64,000 bases of DNA from Dactylis glomerata. Its lineage: Eukaryota; Streptophyta; Magnoliopsida; Poales; Poaceae. Below are positions 32,186 to 45,008 of the stretch, piece after piece (the stretch's first letter is position 1; the number at the start of each line of letters is the position of its first letter). The position numbers and the translations under genes were made by a program. The notes beneath the pieces were generated by a model that saw only the letters and a program-made list of their open reading frames with translations, had not been told where the DNA came from and made no database searches. Where the stretch lies: the NCBI GenBank assembly GCA_007115705.1, contig QXEO01000341.1, positions 1,178,001 to 1,242,000 on the forward strand. The letters run 5' to 3'.

Positions 32186-34918
32186 GTCTACGCCACCTCA
32201 GCATTCTGCTCCGTGGCGGAGGAAGGCATGGCAGAAGTAGCGCCAGCAGTTGAAGGAGGCTCGGGATCAGCCGTCACTGGAGTCGAGGTAGCTGGCGTAA
32301 AAGAAGCCGCAGAAGCAGCTGAAGGAGAAATAATCGATACAACGGCGGGCACAAACTTCTTCGCCTTCTCGAAGAAGGCCTTTAGCTTTGAGCGGGTGCG
32401 GCCATGAAGAGAGCTAATCTTTTCCCAATCGAAATCTGCACCATGCGCATAGGAAAATGCAATGGCTCCCTCAGCACCTCGCTTCAAAGAAATACCCTTC
32501 AGCTGGAGGACGGGGTCGTCAGTAGTATCGAAGGCTTCAGCGAGTTTCTTCAAATCATTGTTTGGAACTTCCGCCTTTTGCTTGGGCCACAACCCGATGA
32601 ACATCCGCGTAAGAACGCGGCTCACGAACTCTAAGATCTCCTGGATAGATATCCAGTTTGCTTCGAGTAAGTTAACCGCGGCCATAAGAGGATCATCGTC
32701 TGGTTGCAGAGTCGACAAAGACACCTTCGTACATTCTGTACAACAAAAGGGTCAGAGAAACAACAGAAAAGGAAAATATCAGCAAGTGCAAGAAAGCAAG
32801 TAAAACAGTAGCAGAAGAAGAAGACAAGACAAGTATGTACCTCCAGCAGCAGCAGACATCGTGTGCAGCCGCTCAGCCACGGCTTGCTCTCGCTAAAGAT
32901 GCTCTTTATTAGCATCAGCCAAGGCCTTCTCCGCTTTCTTCGCCTTAGCCAGTGCTGATTTATGCGACTTCTCAGCATTCGCCATGGCAGCGGTCGCAAC
33001 ATCAAAAGCTCTCCGCGACGCAATGAGCTCTGCTTCCAGTGATGCAATGCGAGAATTGGCCGCTGCTAGAGCATTTGCAGTCCAACAAAGAAAGGAAAGG
33101 AGAAGTCAAACAAAAAGCAAAGAGAAGTATACAAGACAAGCAAATATAGGACAAAGAATTCACCTTCGGAAGCTTTCGCAACCTTTAAATACTCAGTACA
33201 CTCAGTGCCCAAGGCGACAAATTTCTGCATCAATGCCTGACAAGGGAGGAACACATAAGTATGTGGAAGGCGCAAGAAAGATAACTATAGTATAAACACT
33301 CACATTGTCAGGGGAGCCTGTGGGCTCGTGTGCTTCAAGGGAAATTTCAGCGTCCTGGGATTTCTTCGACTGCTTGGTACTTCAAGACGCAGTAATCTTC
33401 TTGGTAGAAGCCCTGGTGGCCCTCGGCGCCTGCACAACCGGCTCAGTTTCTTGTATGGGAGGCTCACCAGTAATTATATCTTGAGTAGAAGGAGCAGCCG
33501 CAGCATCCTTTTTCGGCTCCTCGTCATCACTGCAAGAGGAAACAGGTTTTATACAACCGAAAAGGAAGAAAGCAAATACAGCGAAACCGTAGAACTCGAA
33601 GAACACTTACGATGCCATGAGGTCGAAAAATTCAACATCTCCTTCTAGAACAGGGGTTTCACTAGCCGCAGTTCTATGCACAGAGGTACTCGACGAAGTA
33701 AGCTCGTCGACACGCTTCCTCTTCTTGTCCGCACAAGTATCTTCAGAAAGAGCGGGAGGAGGCGATGTAGTCGAGCTGGTATCTTCTTACGATTCTTCGG
33801 CATCATCTCCGTCCTGATTTTCTTCAGCCTCGGGGGCTTCAGAAACAGTAGAGGCCAGATCAGCCAGAAGAGGCCCTTCCTCTGGAAGAGGAGGGCGTGA
33901 CACAAGGAATTGGTGGTCCTACAAATGAATAAGTCAGAAAAGTAATCAGTACAAGCATAAACACAGATGGAAGCCGATGAATTCGACAACAAGTATACAA
34001 TACAAAAAATATGTACCTTGGGTAGGGGGTGCACAGATCAAAATAATCAGCAGCCAAGTCTGCAACTGCATGGTCCTTGGTGAGCTTGGTGAGGCTCCTA
34101 ACTCGCTTGTCGACTTCCTCCTTTTCCATTAGATCTCCAGAGATGCGAGAAGAATCCACCAAGCCAGAATAGTTCCAAAGTTTGGAAAGACGATGCTGCA
34201 GGGGTTGAATTCGACGTTGCACAAAGAACGCCATGAGTTGCATACCCAACAAAGCGCCTCCTTTCCCTCCTTTCAGAGCCTGGATGCGGGTCAGTACCGG
34301 AGCAATTTCCTCCATCTCAGCATCTATGGGAGGCGAATCCCACGATGCCAATTTCTTCAACTCTTTGGAGGCATCAAAGGGGGCTAGGCCGTATTCGTCT
34401 TCGGAGGAGGCCTTACGGTCTTTGATGTAAAACCATTTGGTCCTCCAACCCTGGACTGATGCAGATATGGAAAACTCCAAGTACTGAGCCTCAATGCGCA
34501 CAGAGATGACAGCCCCGCCCAGTTCAGGCTTATTTGCCAAAGAAACACTAGGGCGGAGCCGAAAGATGGACCTCCAAAGAAGAAAATGGGGTTCGATCCC
34601 CAGGAATGACTCGCAAAGAGTCACGAAGCAGGCAATATGGAGGATAGAATTAGGTGTGAGCTGGTGAAGCTGCACACCATAAAAATAAAGAACCCCACGA
34701 AGGAATTCGTGGGCAGGAAGAGAGAGTCCGCGGAAGAGGAAAGAAAGGAACATCACCCGATAGCCGCTCGGGGGCTTGGGGATCCGTTCGGTGCTCAGGA
34801 ATTTGATGGAGTCATTGTTGGAGACAAGACCATCTATCTTGGCCTTGTTCAGCTCCTTCTGCGTGATAGCAGAGGGCACCCAGCTAGTCGCGGAGCTCGT
34901 TGCCTTCCCCTTGGCCAT
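32186..34918 (-). CDS. Antisense multi-exon gene, Transposase_28-like with coiled coil
   Basis: The start is an ATG at 34918 (MAKGKATSS). Exon 1 (34017-34918) encodes about 300 aa resembling the 'putative gypsy type transposon' domain (Pfam Transposase_28): RIPKPPSGYRVMFLSFLFRGLSLPAHEFL type motifs, short blocks FFYG/LYFYGVQLHQLTPNS, WRTKWFYI. Good GT-AG introns follow at 33919-34016, 33530-33610 and 33237-33303. Later exons are acidic, with an NLS-like KKRKRV (about 33700), then a long Ala/Lys/Glu coiled coil (about 32830-33080), then a C-terminal domain ending at TAG near 32186. An in-frame TAA in exon 2 and a phase mismatch at the first junction suggest decay or a misread boundary. The molecular role is unknown; the domain name does not prove transposase activity. 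It replaces pol in this element. Confidence 0.55.
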
Positions 34919-35065
34919 GTTGTTCTTCACTGCCAGGTGTTTCACGCGCATCTACAAAGGTACGCTCGGGGGCTATGCACGCGAAGAGCAGGGCACAAGG
35001 ATTGGCAATGGCGGCGGCGGCGGAGACAAAGAGCTGGTAAATAGTACAAATCCCCAATCTCCCCC

Positions 35066-35071
35066 TATATA
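35066..35071 (-). promoter_or_regulatory. TATA box of the B2 antisense gene
   Basis: The minus strand reads TATATAGGGGG at this position, about 150 nt upstream of the ATG at 34918. It lies between the gene and the 3' LTR and points inward. Confidence 0.45.
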
Positions 35072-36198
35072 CCTTCTCTAAGAAGGAACGTGGGCTGGGA
35101 CGTGGTGTAAGGAGAGGAAGCGGCAGCCCACTAACGGGCGGAAAAATACAAAATTACCGCGCTACCCATGAAATGGTTCGTGCCCAACCAAAGTGACGTA
35201 TAGAGAAATTTGGCCAGTGACGTCATGAAGAAGATAAAAAATTGAAAATCAACTCGACGGATGCATGTACTCAACAAGTATCGAATATGGTGAATTCCGG
35301 ATAAAGAAGGGCAAGATAAGGAAGACACAAGATTGATGCCGACAAATACAAAAATCAATTGAGGAGACTATACCCGAAGACATTCGACTATAGCCTCGGG
35401 GGCTACTACCATCGGGAGCGCTGAGCGCGCACCCGATGAAATTATCGCTAAACTATTTCGAGTTGAAGCATGATGATGGAGTACACTATATTTGAGCCTA
35501 TACTCGACAAAAAGTTTTGTTTGACTATAGCCTCGGGGGCTACTCCCATTGGGAGCGCTGAGCGCGCACCCGACGATGTTTATTAACGAGCACTAGAGCA
35601 TGGAAAGCGAAGGAATATTCAACAAAACATCATTACTCCCATCGGGAGCGAGTTTTTATGGTTGAATAACCCGAATATTTTCAGTCAAAATTAGACTGCG
35701 ACATGCGATTCTCGAGTTACGTTATCGCAACGAAACTCGAATGCCGTGATTTATCACGAAGGTAAGACCCTGGGATCCGTCCTGTGTGGCCTGGTATACG
35801 CACATGGATGCGCTCTGTTGGTATATATCCGTGTCAACGACACGAAGAAAATCCTGGTGGACGCACTGGGTACCCTGAGAACAACTGGGATTCATTCTTT
35901 GTAAGTCCTAAATGCGGCAAAAGAATGGGTTTGACCGGTATCCCAAATTCAAGTCCAAGGGGATTGAATTTGAAGTAGGTGGCAAGTATCTGTTCTGGCA
36001 GTTAACTGACCTCTTGATCCGTCAGAGTTGTCAGGCTTGTTCATCAAAACCCCTTGCGAGATATTATCATGAAAATAAGTCAAAAGGCCAAGTCAAAGAT
36101 TTGAAGATGTGAAGAAGTCAAAGAATTGATCAAGTAGAAGATTTAAAGATTAGAGATTCAACCCGAATCTGCAATTCTGGTAGAATCTCAGGGGCTAC
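35072..36198 (+). other. B2 3' non-coding region with stem-loop repeats and PPT
   Basis: No gene. A unit beginning TATAGCCTCGGGGGCTACT and continuing into a GC-rich stem-loop occurs at 35390-35438 and 35527-35577, with a shorter third copy near 35635-35655. Arms of the first are CATCGGG/CCCGATG (35410-35438). The tract CTCAGGGGCTAC (36187-36198) abuts the LTR as polypurine tract. Homologous to 560-1287 in B0. Confidence 0.7.
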
Positions 36199-36533
36199 TG
36201 ACAAGGGTATAGCTAATAGAGCCCGCTAGTTGAGTACCCCTGAGGCCCGTTAAGCTAGGCCCAATTGTAATGATAATCGAGATACGAGTTCTTACCGTAT
36301 GTCAATATTGTAATCTGTATCGGATCCCACCCGATCCTCGAGACCTGGCCATCTATATATAGGGGCCAGGAGGGGATGGTGTGGGATGGATTGAAAGCAA
36401 GCAAGGTTCAACACCCAAGTTTACTTTCGATATACACCTGTTTCGACTAACTTTACCTTCGAGTTCATCTGATGCCCTATCTCCCTGATCCTAAGTCCTT
36501 CATTGAGGACATTTGTCGAGTTAACCCTCGTCA
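36199..36533 (+). repeat. 3' LTR of B2 (335 bp)
   Basis: Same length as the 5' LTR, 10 differences. The last ten bases read ACCCTCGTCA (one change from the perfect inverted repeat), followed by CTTAT. Confidence 0.95.
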
Positions 36534-37098
36534 CTTATCTACCGCGCCAATCTTGGCAGTGCCAGCTCCGCGGGAGCCAATGCTGCTCTACATCGCAGCT
36601 TCTCCGCGAGTCATCAGCGTTGTGATCGTGGTGGAGCGCATCGAGGAAGGCAAAGAGCTACCAGTTCAGCGCCCGGTGTATTACTTAAGTGAGGTGCTCA
36701 CTCTCTCCAAGCAAAACTACCCGCACTACCAGAAGGTCGCATACGGTGTGTACATGGCAGCCAGGAAGCTGAAGCACTACTTCGAGGAGCACCCTATCAC
36801 GGTGGTGAGTACCACTCCACTCTCGGAGATCATAGGGTGCAAGGATGCAACTGGCAGGGTGGCCAAATGGGCGATTGAGCTTGCTGTTCATACCATTCAA
36901 TACAAGCCCAGGACGACGATCAAGTCCCAGATCATAGCAGACTTCTTCGCCGATTGGGGAGAGCACCAGTACTTGCCACCGGCTCCAGACTCCACCTACT
37001 GGCGCATGAACTTCGATGGCTCCAAGATGCTCAGGGGCTTGGGAGCCGGTGTCATCCTCACCTCTCCTAAGGGAGACAAGCTGCAGTACATGCTGTAG
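36534..37098 (+). pseudogene. RNase H and connection of A1
   Basis: The A1 frame resumes at the RT/RNase H junction: LLYIAASPRVISVVIVVE, PVYYLSEVLTLSKQNYPHYQKVAY, AARKLKHYFEEHPITVVS, VAKWAIELAVHTIQYKPR, then IIADFFADW. This first RNase H lacks the usual T-D-A-S acidic start (YIAAS), as is common in the Tat lineage, where it is considered degenerate. The segment ends with MNFDGSKMLRGLGAGVIL, the first catalytic Asp of the additional RNase H, and a TAG at 37096-37098. Confidence 0.85.
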
Positions 37099-37701
37099 AT
37101 GCACTTCCGCACGTCGAACAATGGCGCGGAATACGAGGCCCTGGTGCATGGGCTCAAGCTGGCCAAGGAGATTGGCATCCGGAGAATCCTCTGTTTCAGA
37201 TACTCCGACCTGGTGGTGCACCAGGTCTCCAGGGAATGGGACGCCAAGGACCACAACATGGCCTCCTATCACTTCTACGTGCAACAGCTATGGGGATTCT
37301 TCGAGGGCTATGAGTTCCATCACGTCCCTAGGGCAAACAATGACGAAGCGGACCGGCTGTCCAAGATTGGCTCCAGCAAGCAAGATATCCTGGCTGGGGT
37401 GTCATTGAAGATCATCTGCAAGCCATCCATCAAGCCTTCGCTGGAATCCACCTCCATCTACGTACCCGGAGACCCCGCTCCGGCTCAGGCGCCGCCACCG
37501 GACTCGGGGGCTGCCGCCTCGAGGCTGAAGGAAGCAGCCGGCCAGCCTAGCGCGGCCGGCTCGATGAAGGACTCCAGGGCTGCTGTCTTCGGACCGGCTC
37601 CTACAGCCGGCCAACCAGACAAAGCCGGCACGACGATGGACTCGGGGGCTGCTGATCCCCTGGTCACCGGTGTTTTCCACATACGGGAGATACCGTCCTA
37701 G
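37099..37701 (+). pseudogene. Additional RNase H and linker of A1
   Basis: Directly after the stop: NNGAEYEALVHGLKLAKEIG (catalytic Glu), RYSDLVVHQVSREW (Asp), RANNDEADRLSKIGSS (final Asp), the D-E-D-D pattern of the second, archaeal-like RNase H that defines Tat elements. A Pro/Ala-rich, low-complexity linker (about 37440-37640) follows. In the element this enzyme removes the RNA strand during reverse transcription. Only the TAG at 37098 separates it from RNase H. Confidence 0.85.
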
Positions 37702-38343
37702 GCAGAGCCATTCTCCAACTACCTCATCACTGGGGACTTACCACAAGACAAAGCGGAAGCTAGGCGACTTCAACGTCGTGCGCTGGCATACACCATCATC
37801 AACAGCGAGCTATACAAGCACAGCGTGTCAGGAATCTTCTAGAAGTGTATCGAGCCGGAAGAAGGGATAGAGCTGCTGAGAGAGATACATCAAGGGGAGT
37901 GCGGGCATCACGCATCTTCTAGAGCATTGGTTGCTAAGGCCTTCCGCCATGGTTTCTATTGGCCGACGGCCCAGAAGGACACAGAACAACTGGTGAGAAG
38001 CACTGCAATGGCTGCCAGCTTTTCTCCGAACATCGGAACACTCCAGCAGCAGCCCTCAAAACCATCCCGCTCACCTGGCCGTTCGCTGTCTAGGGCCTAG
38101 ATATGGTGGGGCCATTCAAAACAGCACCCGGGGGCTTGACGCATCTGCTGGTCGCAGTGGACAAGTTCACCAAGTGGATCAAAGTAAAGCCAATCAAAAA
38201 ACTTGACGGCTCGTCCACCATCAAATTCTTCAACAAGATCATCACGAGATATGGAGTTCCCCACAGCATCATCACTGACAGTAGGACAAACTTTGCAAAG
38301 GGAGTCTTCGCAGAGTAATGTGGCCAGAAGGGCATCCGGTTGG
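37702..38343 (+). pseudogene. Integrase of A1, N-terminal part
   Basis: Several frames with stops and a small indel. An H2C2 zinc finger (HQGECGHHASS ... CNGCQLF in shifted frame, about 37890-38020), then the core GLDMVGPF (first Asp), VDKFTKWIKVKPI and IITDSRTNF (second Asp; the usual TDNG reads TDSR), up to the Copia2 insertion. TSD GTTGG is 38339-38343. The enzyme would insert the DNA copy into a chromosome. Confidence 0.85.
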
Positions 38344-40011
38344 TGATGGGTTCGTAGCATGAAAACAAAAAAATTCCTACGCATGAACACAAAACTAGCC
38401 AAGCTCATCTATGAGATGGTAGCAAAGGAGACTAACCCTCGAAGACCGGTAGCGGGGATTACGTTCCAGCACAAACATTGCCAATGGAGACTCGACGAAG
38501 ACGCACGTAGTCGACGTAGTCGTTCACTTGACGTAGTCGATGTAGTGGTTCACTTGACGATCTCAAGATCGTGTACACGGCGCCACAACTGGCGGCGCCT
38601 CCGTACTCGGTCACACGTACGGCTTGTCATCGTCTCCTCCACGCCCTCGGTCCAGCGGGGCAGCGGAAGAAGGGATCCACTGGACACTCCAACACTCACT
38701 TCCCCAAGTGTGTGAATCTTCAACTAACAATCCGGCAGAGCTTCGCTAAGCCAAGACAGATTTGGGGCAACAACTTTGGGAGGAAGGAAGGGGATTAAGA
38801 AGTGTGAGAAGAGGGAGAAGAAGGCTCCTTTTATAGGAGAGGAGGTGGCAGCCCCCTCTTCATGGTAGTAACCCCCTCTTCATGGTGGTAACCCCCTCTT
38901 CATGGTGGTAACCCCCTCTTCATGGTGGTAACCCCCATTTTAATTTTGCATGACATTCATGCTAATTAAAACTCACACTAATTGAATTAATAAAACATTT
39001 TTATTTCTTTAATATTTGTTAATTCAATCAATTAACAAACATTAACAAAAACCCCCTTGAGTTATTTCGATATGCCAAAACAGTTTCGGCACTTTTCTGA
39101 AAAAACCCCCATGCTGTCCTATAATTCGATCGGAGTATCGTATCCACTCAAAAACAATGACGAACCTTAAGTGTGTCACCCTATGGTTCGTGAATAACGT
39201 GGACATGATCGAGACTCCTCTCCGATCAATAATCATCAGCGGGATCTGGAAATCCATGACGACTCCCACTTACTCGACGATGAACTAGTGATCGTGTGAA
39301 CCAATAACGAACATAGTTAATTAATTTTGTCTCGCGATATTATTACTTATCCGAGATCCAATCATTTGGTATCAACCATACCTAGTTCGATCTCGTTCCC
39401 GACAAGTCTCTTTACTCGTTCCGTGATAATGCATTCCCGTGACCTAGTCACATGCTTGCAAGCGATTCCAATGCAATATCACCGAGAAGGGCCCAGAGAA
39501 TATCTTCCCATCATTGGGTCGGACAAATTCCACTCTTGATCCATGAGCCTCAACTAATACTTTCAGAATACCCAAATCAACCTTTATAATCACCCTGTTA
39601 TGGTGTGACATTTGATATCATCAAAGTACCCTTCCAGTATCAGTGATTAACATGATCTCATGGTCTAAGGATTAGAACTACTTCGTATGAGTTTGATATA
39701 GCAATGAAACTTGATGACTTGATCGTATTGCTATTCGTACTATGGGTGTGAGTGTTCATCACATCATTTTTCTAATGATATGACCATGTTATTAACAACA
39801 TCCAATGTTCATGATCAGGAAACCTTGATCATCAGTTAATCAACGAGCTAGTATAAAAGAGAGGCTTTACTAGGAACCTTTTAGTTTATTAATCACATAA
39901 GTATTAATGTTTCCAATTCATACAATTCTAGCATGAGAAATAAACATTTATCATAAACATGGAATATGATAATAACTACTTTATTATTGCCTCTCGGGCA
40001 TATTCCCTTCA
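38344..40011 (-). repeat. 3' LTR of Copia2 (1668 bp)
   Basis: TGATGGG to CCCTTCA, followed by the minus-strand PPT (plus 40012-40021). It contains a minus-strand TATA (TATAAAA, about 38829-38835) and a 20-bp minisatellite (38855-38937). Confidence 0.9.
38855..38937. repeat. 20-bp minisatellite inside the Copia2 3' LTR, about 4 copies
   Basis: The unit TAACCCCCTCTTCATGGTGG is repeated about four times. The 5' LTR of the same element has about two copies (45515-45560), and Copia1 LTRs have diverged versions. Confidence 0.85.
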
Positions 40012-43000
40012 GTCTCTCACTTGCACTAGAGTCAATAATCTAGTTGATACTTGCGTATATAACACTTATGACATTCACGTGTTATCCATACGCGTTGCAT
40101 GTGGTTAATCTGATCTCCAGATCTGACACTTTTAGTTCTGTGTGTATTTGCGTGTCTTTGCGTCTCTACGCATCACTCATTCTCAAATGAGATAGTTGGG
40201 TATAAATTTGGTCCTTTGGTGAGACCTTAGTTCCTTTAGCTAAAATCATGTTGTCACTATTGTCGCACAATAGATCTTCATAGTAATAGCCAGCTTGGAA
40301 CTACACCTAGTTTGATAACAAACTTCTTGACACAAATGCCCTCTTTTGCTACTTCTAAAGAAGCCATATACTCAACCTTTGTTGTAGAATCCATCACAAT
40401 GTCTTAACTTTGGAACTCATCCAAATCCATCATGGAACTTCCTTCCATTACATTATGCCACCTAAACATATAGCTAAAATTGAGATAAACTTAATTTGTA
40501 TCTTGTGACAAACTTAGTATCAATGTAACACTTTACAATGAACTATGTGTCACTTCGTCATACATAATATATATCCTTAGTCCTTCCAAAGCACATAAGG
40601 ATATCCTTACTATTGTCCAGTGATCATCTTATGACATTTATCACTCTGGTATATGCTCATAACATTTAGAGCATAGGACATATCTGGATATGTACATATC
40701 ACAGTATACATGATCGATCAAATCATTCATGTGGCTTCACTCATCAAGTGTCAAAAACTCCTGAATCTTGTTTCAACCTCTTCCATGCGGCAAGAACTTT
40801 TCTCGTCGTTTCCATATTGAACTTAATTCAATATTTCATCTATATATGTTGGCATAACCATATTGGCACCTCGATCTATCTACATAGACATCGAGACCCA
40901 ATATTTTGGTTTTGCCTAAGTCTTTCATTGAAATCTAATTTTAATGAAAATCTTAACTAGTGTCAATAAAAGATACATCATTTCCAATTAGCAATATGTC
41001 TTCTACATAATGTACTAGAAATATGTCTCAGCGTTTCCACTTAATTTCTTGCAAATGCAAGCATATTCATCGTATCTGATGAAACTAAACCTTTTAATTA
41101 TTTCATCATGGTGAATATTCCAACTCCGCGATGCTTACTTCAACCATTGAAGTTTGCATGCCTTTTAGCATCCTTTGAATTTACAAAACCCATTGGACCA
41201 TGTCATGTACATGTCCTAGGTAACCATTCTATTAGAAGAATGTTGTCTTGTTTGTTCAACTAACATATACCAAACTTGGCATATGTAGTGGTTGCTACAG
41301 TAATCCGTCCAGACAGAATATCGCTATGAAAGATCAAATCTTGTCATAGTCAACTCATTGAACATAATCGTAAATAGTTTAATGATATGTCGACTATTTC
41401 ATAGATGTTAAACATCCATATCTGTCTTTATAGATCCTAACACGTTCATTAGGCTTCATGCCTTTTGAGGGTCTTCCAAGTTCAGAAACTTGGTTTCTCG
41501 TGTATGGAACTATCACAGATTTTTTGGCTTCTAGCCATTTGACGGAGTTAAGGCCCATCATCGCTTCTTTGCATGTAGTTGGTTCATCATTATCAAACAA
41601 TAATGATCTGTTCTCAAATCTAACTATTTGATTGTTATCCGACTCACGGGGTTCAATAGGAACTTAGATCTATGTGACCATAACCTTTAAGGTATGACAA
41701 CCATGCGCATTTTGGCCGCCTCCGGGACACTTCCTGGCGCTGCGCTACTCAGCACATATAGCTTAGGTTCAATAACCCAATCACAGTTCTATTGTCCTCC
41801 CACTTGACTTTTCGCGAAAAATTCCTTCTTAAGAAACTTGACATTTTCAGCGACAAACACTTTTGTCTTACGTGTTCTGAAGGAATACCCAACAGTTCCT
41901 TTTGGATAACCTACAAAGACGCATTTATCCGACTTTGGTTGTAAACATTTTACGTATTCCTAGCATACCAAATTTTTAGAAAAGACAACTTGGGTTTTAT
42001 CCCATGCCATAACTCATATGGTGTCATTTCAACGGATCATGATGGCGCCCTTTTCAGTGTAAAAGCGGTAGTCTCTAAAGCTTTATCCTTAAAATATAAT
42101 GGCAGTTTTATAGACAACACCTTTGATCCAACGATGTCAAACAAAGTTTGATTTCATCTCTCGAATACTCCATACTCCTAAGGTGTTTCGGGAAATACAA
42201 GTCTATGGAACGATTCCTCAACTTTTAGGTGTTTGCTAAACTTTTAACTCAAATATCTTCCTTTATGATCCAATCATAAATTCTTTATTCTCTTGTTACA
42301 ATGATTTTGAACTTCATCTAGAAATACATTGAACATTTTTCAAATATTTCATACTTCTTCCTTATCAAGTAAATATACACATATATCTACTCAAATCCTT
42401 GGTTAAAGTAAATGAAGTTCAAAGATCCACCACACACGGCTACACATAATGGACAATATACATCAATATGTACAACGTCCAATAAGTTAGTCGTCCGTTC
42501 TTCTTTGGCCTACGAACGGAGCTTTAATCATCTCTACGAAATTTTTACAAGCATCAATTGATTCAAAATCAAAAGACTCCAAAATTCCATCAACATGGAG
42601 TTTCTTCATGTTTACTTTCCAATATGATTTAAACGGTGGTGTCACTCATAAGTGATCTTCTAATCATTTGTCTTGAGACACTTTTAGCATCAGTGTTATG
42701 GATGTGATTTCTCCAACAAGATAAGCGTTCATCCATCTTTTATGAAAGCGGTAATAATTTGAACAACCATTGTTCTCATAATACCAGAACAAAATAACAA
42801 TTATTAAAACAAATCTTGAAGGCTAGGTTTAAGTCCAACGAAACACAATAACACTTCATTTGTTTTCGATGAGAATCATCCCATATTCATTTGCTAGTTA
42901 ATTAGGCCATTGTAGTTCTTGTATTGCGTTGTTTTGTATGACAGTTCATACCAACCAATTTAGTATCAAATACCCAAGAACCACATTGTTTTAACAAGCA

Positions 43001-43904
43001 AAGAATACACCCATAACATGTATATCTTCTATATACCTGAGCTGGACATTTCCAATCTTTTCTTTTCCGCCAGAATAAATTTCGGATTCTCTTTTAGCAA
43101 TTCTTTTTCGTCTAGAAGAATCTATCAATATCAATAGTGGCGCCATACACATGGCACATAGTTCAAGGCATGATTAGTCAAACACTAATACCCTTGGACT
43201 CGCACTTTGAAGTAGATCACCATTATCAAATATTTGGCGTTCTTCCAAATTCCATTCTTTAGTAATCTTTTAGTGTAGTAAACATTTTACCTACATCTTC
43301 TAATTCATCCTATCATGATAACTTTCATGATCAAGCTACTATAGCTCATGAGGATGAATTTTGAGTATAATGTTAGTTCCCAAAACCTTTTTAGGAGATC
43401 TGGACGCCTAGCGTCTCCAATCTTCACAAATTCTCATACAATACGAGAACATGTGTCTTACTAAATTATACTCTATCACATTGCAACCAAACATTGTTTC
43501 AGATATCAAAATATATTCCACATATGATAGTTTATGAAACAATTCTTTCAGCTCCTAGACAACCTTGATACTAAAAACAACTTTTGAATATCAAGGATTA
43601 TGGAGGCAAATGTGATACTTAGATACTAACACTGGAATTGTTACTCTTGATTTAATACTACTTATTAAATTTTATCGAGTAACCAAGGTTTGCTAAAAGT
43701 TAGCAATAGGACTTTAAACTTTAGATTGACATTCAAACAATACGATACCAGTTCGTAAAGTTAACATCCAGAATTCTATAGTTCTATTATCTCAATTATA
43801 GCTAATCGGAAGGTAGTAAACGGATGCCAATGACTACAACAAACTATGCAAATTCGCTTTGATTTAGTTCATGATAAATTGAGTTCTATAATTCAAAATT
43901 ACTA
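40012..43904 (-). pseudogene. Copia2 gag-pol remnant, heavily decayed
   Basis: The minus strand shows collinear but eroded homology to Copia1 gag-pol. Recognisable pieces include the linker before RT (about 41394-41600, EAMMG...WLEAKKS), RT-like stretches around 40940-41200, integrase-like ones around 41990-42500 and gag-like ones around 43000-43400. Every frame is broken by many stops and indels, and no domain is intact. The erosion is far greater than the divergence between its own two LTRs. Confidence 0.7.
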
Positions 43905-44994
43905 AGTGAACTCCCACTTAAAAACAACATCCCTCTTAGTTTTCTTAAGTAATTACACGAACCAAATTCACTATACCGCAACCAATCATCACGTGCAACG
44001 GCATAGTTTCAAAGGCGAACATCACCATGTTCATCATATCAACCATATGACTCATGCTTAACCTTTCAGTTCGTGTTCCGAGGCCATGTCTGTACATGCT
44101 AGGCTCGCCAAGTAGAACCATAGCACTTGCATGTGTAAAACTGTCTTACACCCGTCGTATGTGAAAGTAGAGTCTGTCACACCCGATCATCACGTGGTGT
44201 CTCGAAACGACGAACTTTCTTGATGGTGCATGCTATGGAAGAACACATTTTTATCTTGATATTTATGTGAGAGGGATCATCTTATAATGCTACCGCGCGA
44301 GCAAATCTAAGCAAAATAAGATGCATAAAAGGATAAACATCACATGCATATATAATGTGATATGATATGGTCCTTCACGCATTTGATCTCCATCTTGTGC
44401 GTCATGGAATGATCTCCATCATTCCACCGGTGCAGCACCAAGGTCCATGGCGCGCCACCTTGATTGTCCTCCTCCATTACAGTATATCGCTTGGATATAT
44501 ATATTCGGCACGCAGGCCATAAAATGAAAAAGACAACCATATGGCTCCTGCCGGTTGTTTATAACTTACAAAAAGGATCATTGCATACAATTTGTAACAT
44601 AAACAATTTAACCATATCACATCACATGCCCTGCAAAAACAAGTTAGACACTTCTAATTTGTCTTGCATATTTTACGTGGTTTGGGGCTTTCTAGGAAAA
44701 ACCGTTCTTACCTACAAACATGTAACCACAACGGTGATAAAAATATTATTAATGATTCCTTGTAAAATAGATCATAACTATAGTGGGCGAAACGTGCACC
44801 CGCAAAGCCACATATGCCAAAGCATGTCAAGTGTGGGACAAGTCTCGTGAACGCGGTCACGTAATGTTAGTCTCGGGCAGCTTCAATCCCACTATGCCAC
44901 TATGATCCAATAATACAAAAAATAGCAATAACATGATCATCAATGCCCATATCTCCATGTGTTCTAATCGTACATACCTACTATGCATAGAGAT
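43905..44994 (-). other. Copia2 5' leader
   Basis: Non-coding, very similar to the Copia1 leader (24024-25113). The change from strongly decayed to well-conserved sequence is abrupt near 43900. Confidence 0.75.
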
Positions 44995-45007
44995 GGCTCT
45001 GATACCA
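44995..45007 (-). promoter_or_regulatory. Primer-binding site of Copia2
   Basis: The minus strand reads TGGTATCAGAGCC, initiator tRNA-Met type, one base from the LTR. Confidence 0.9.
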
Positions 45008-45008
45008 C

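Larger units (their letters stand above)
27223..36533 (+). mobile_element. B2: non-autonomous Tat element with gag-protease and antisense gene
   Basis: 9311 bp with 335-bp LTRs and perfect duplication CTTAT (27218-27222, 36534-36538). The sense strand holds gag and protease (27595-30671); there is no RT, RNase H or integrase. The following 4 kb holds an antisense, intron-containing gene (32186-34918) and a second antisense coding remnant (31225-32061). The LTRs differ at 10 of 335 positions by my count, 8 of them transitions. At the commonly used grass rate of 1.3e-8 per site per year this suggests roughly one million years. It interrupts A1 at the RT/RNase H junction. Confidence 0.9.

Noticed and set aside
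38855..38937. Short direct repeats considered as a CRISPR array
   Set aside because: Contiguous 20-bp minisatellite without spacers in a plant retrotransposon LTR.
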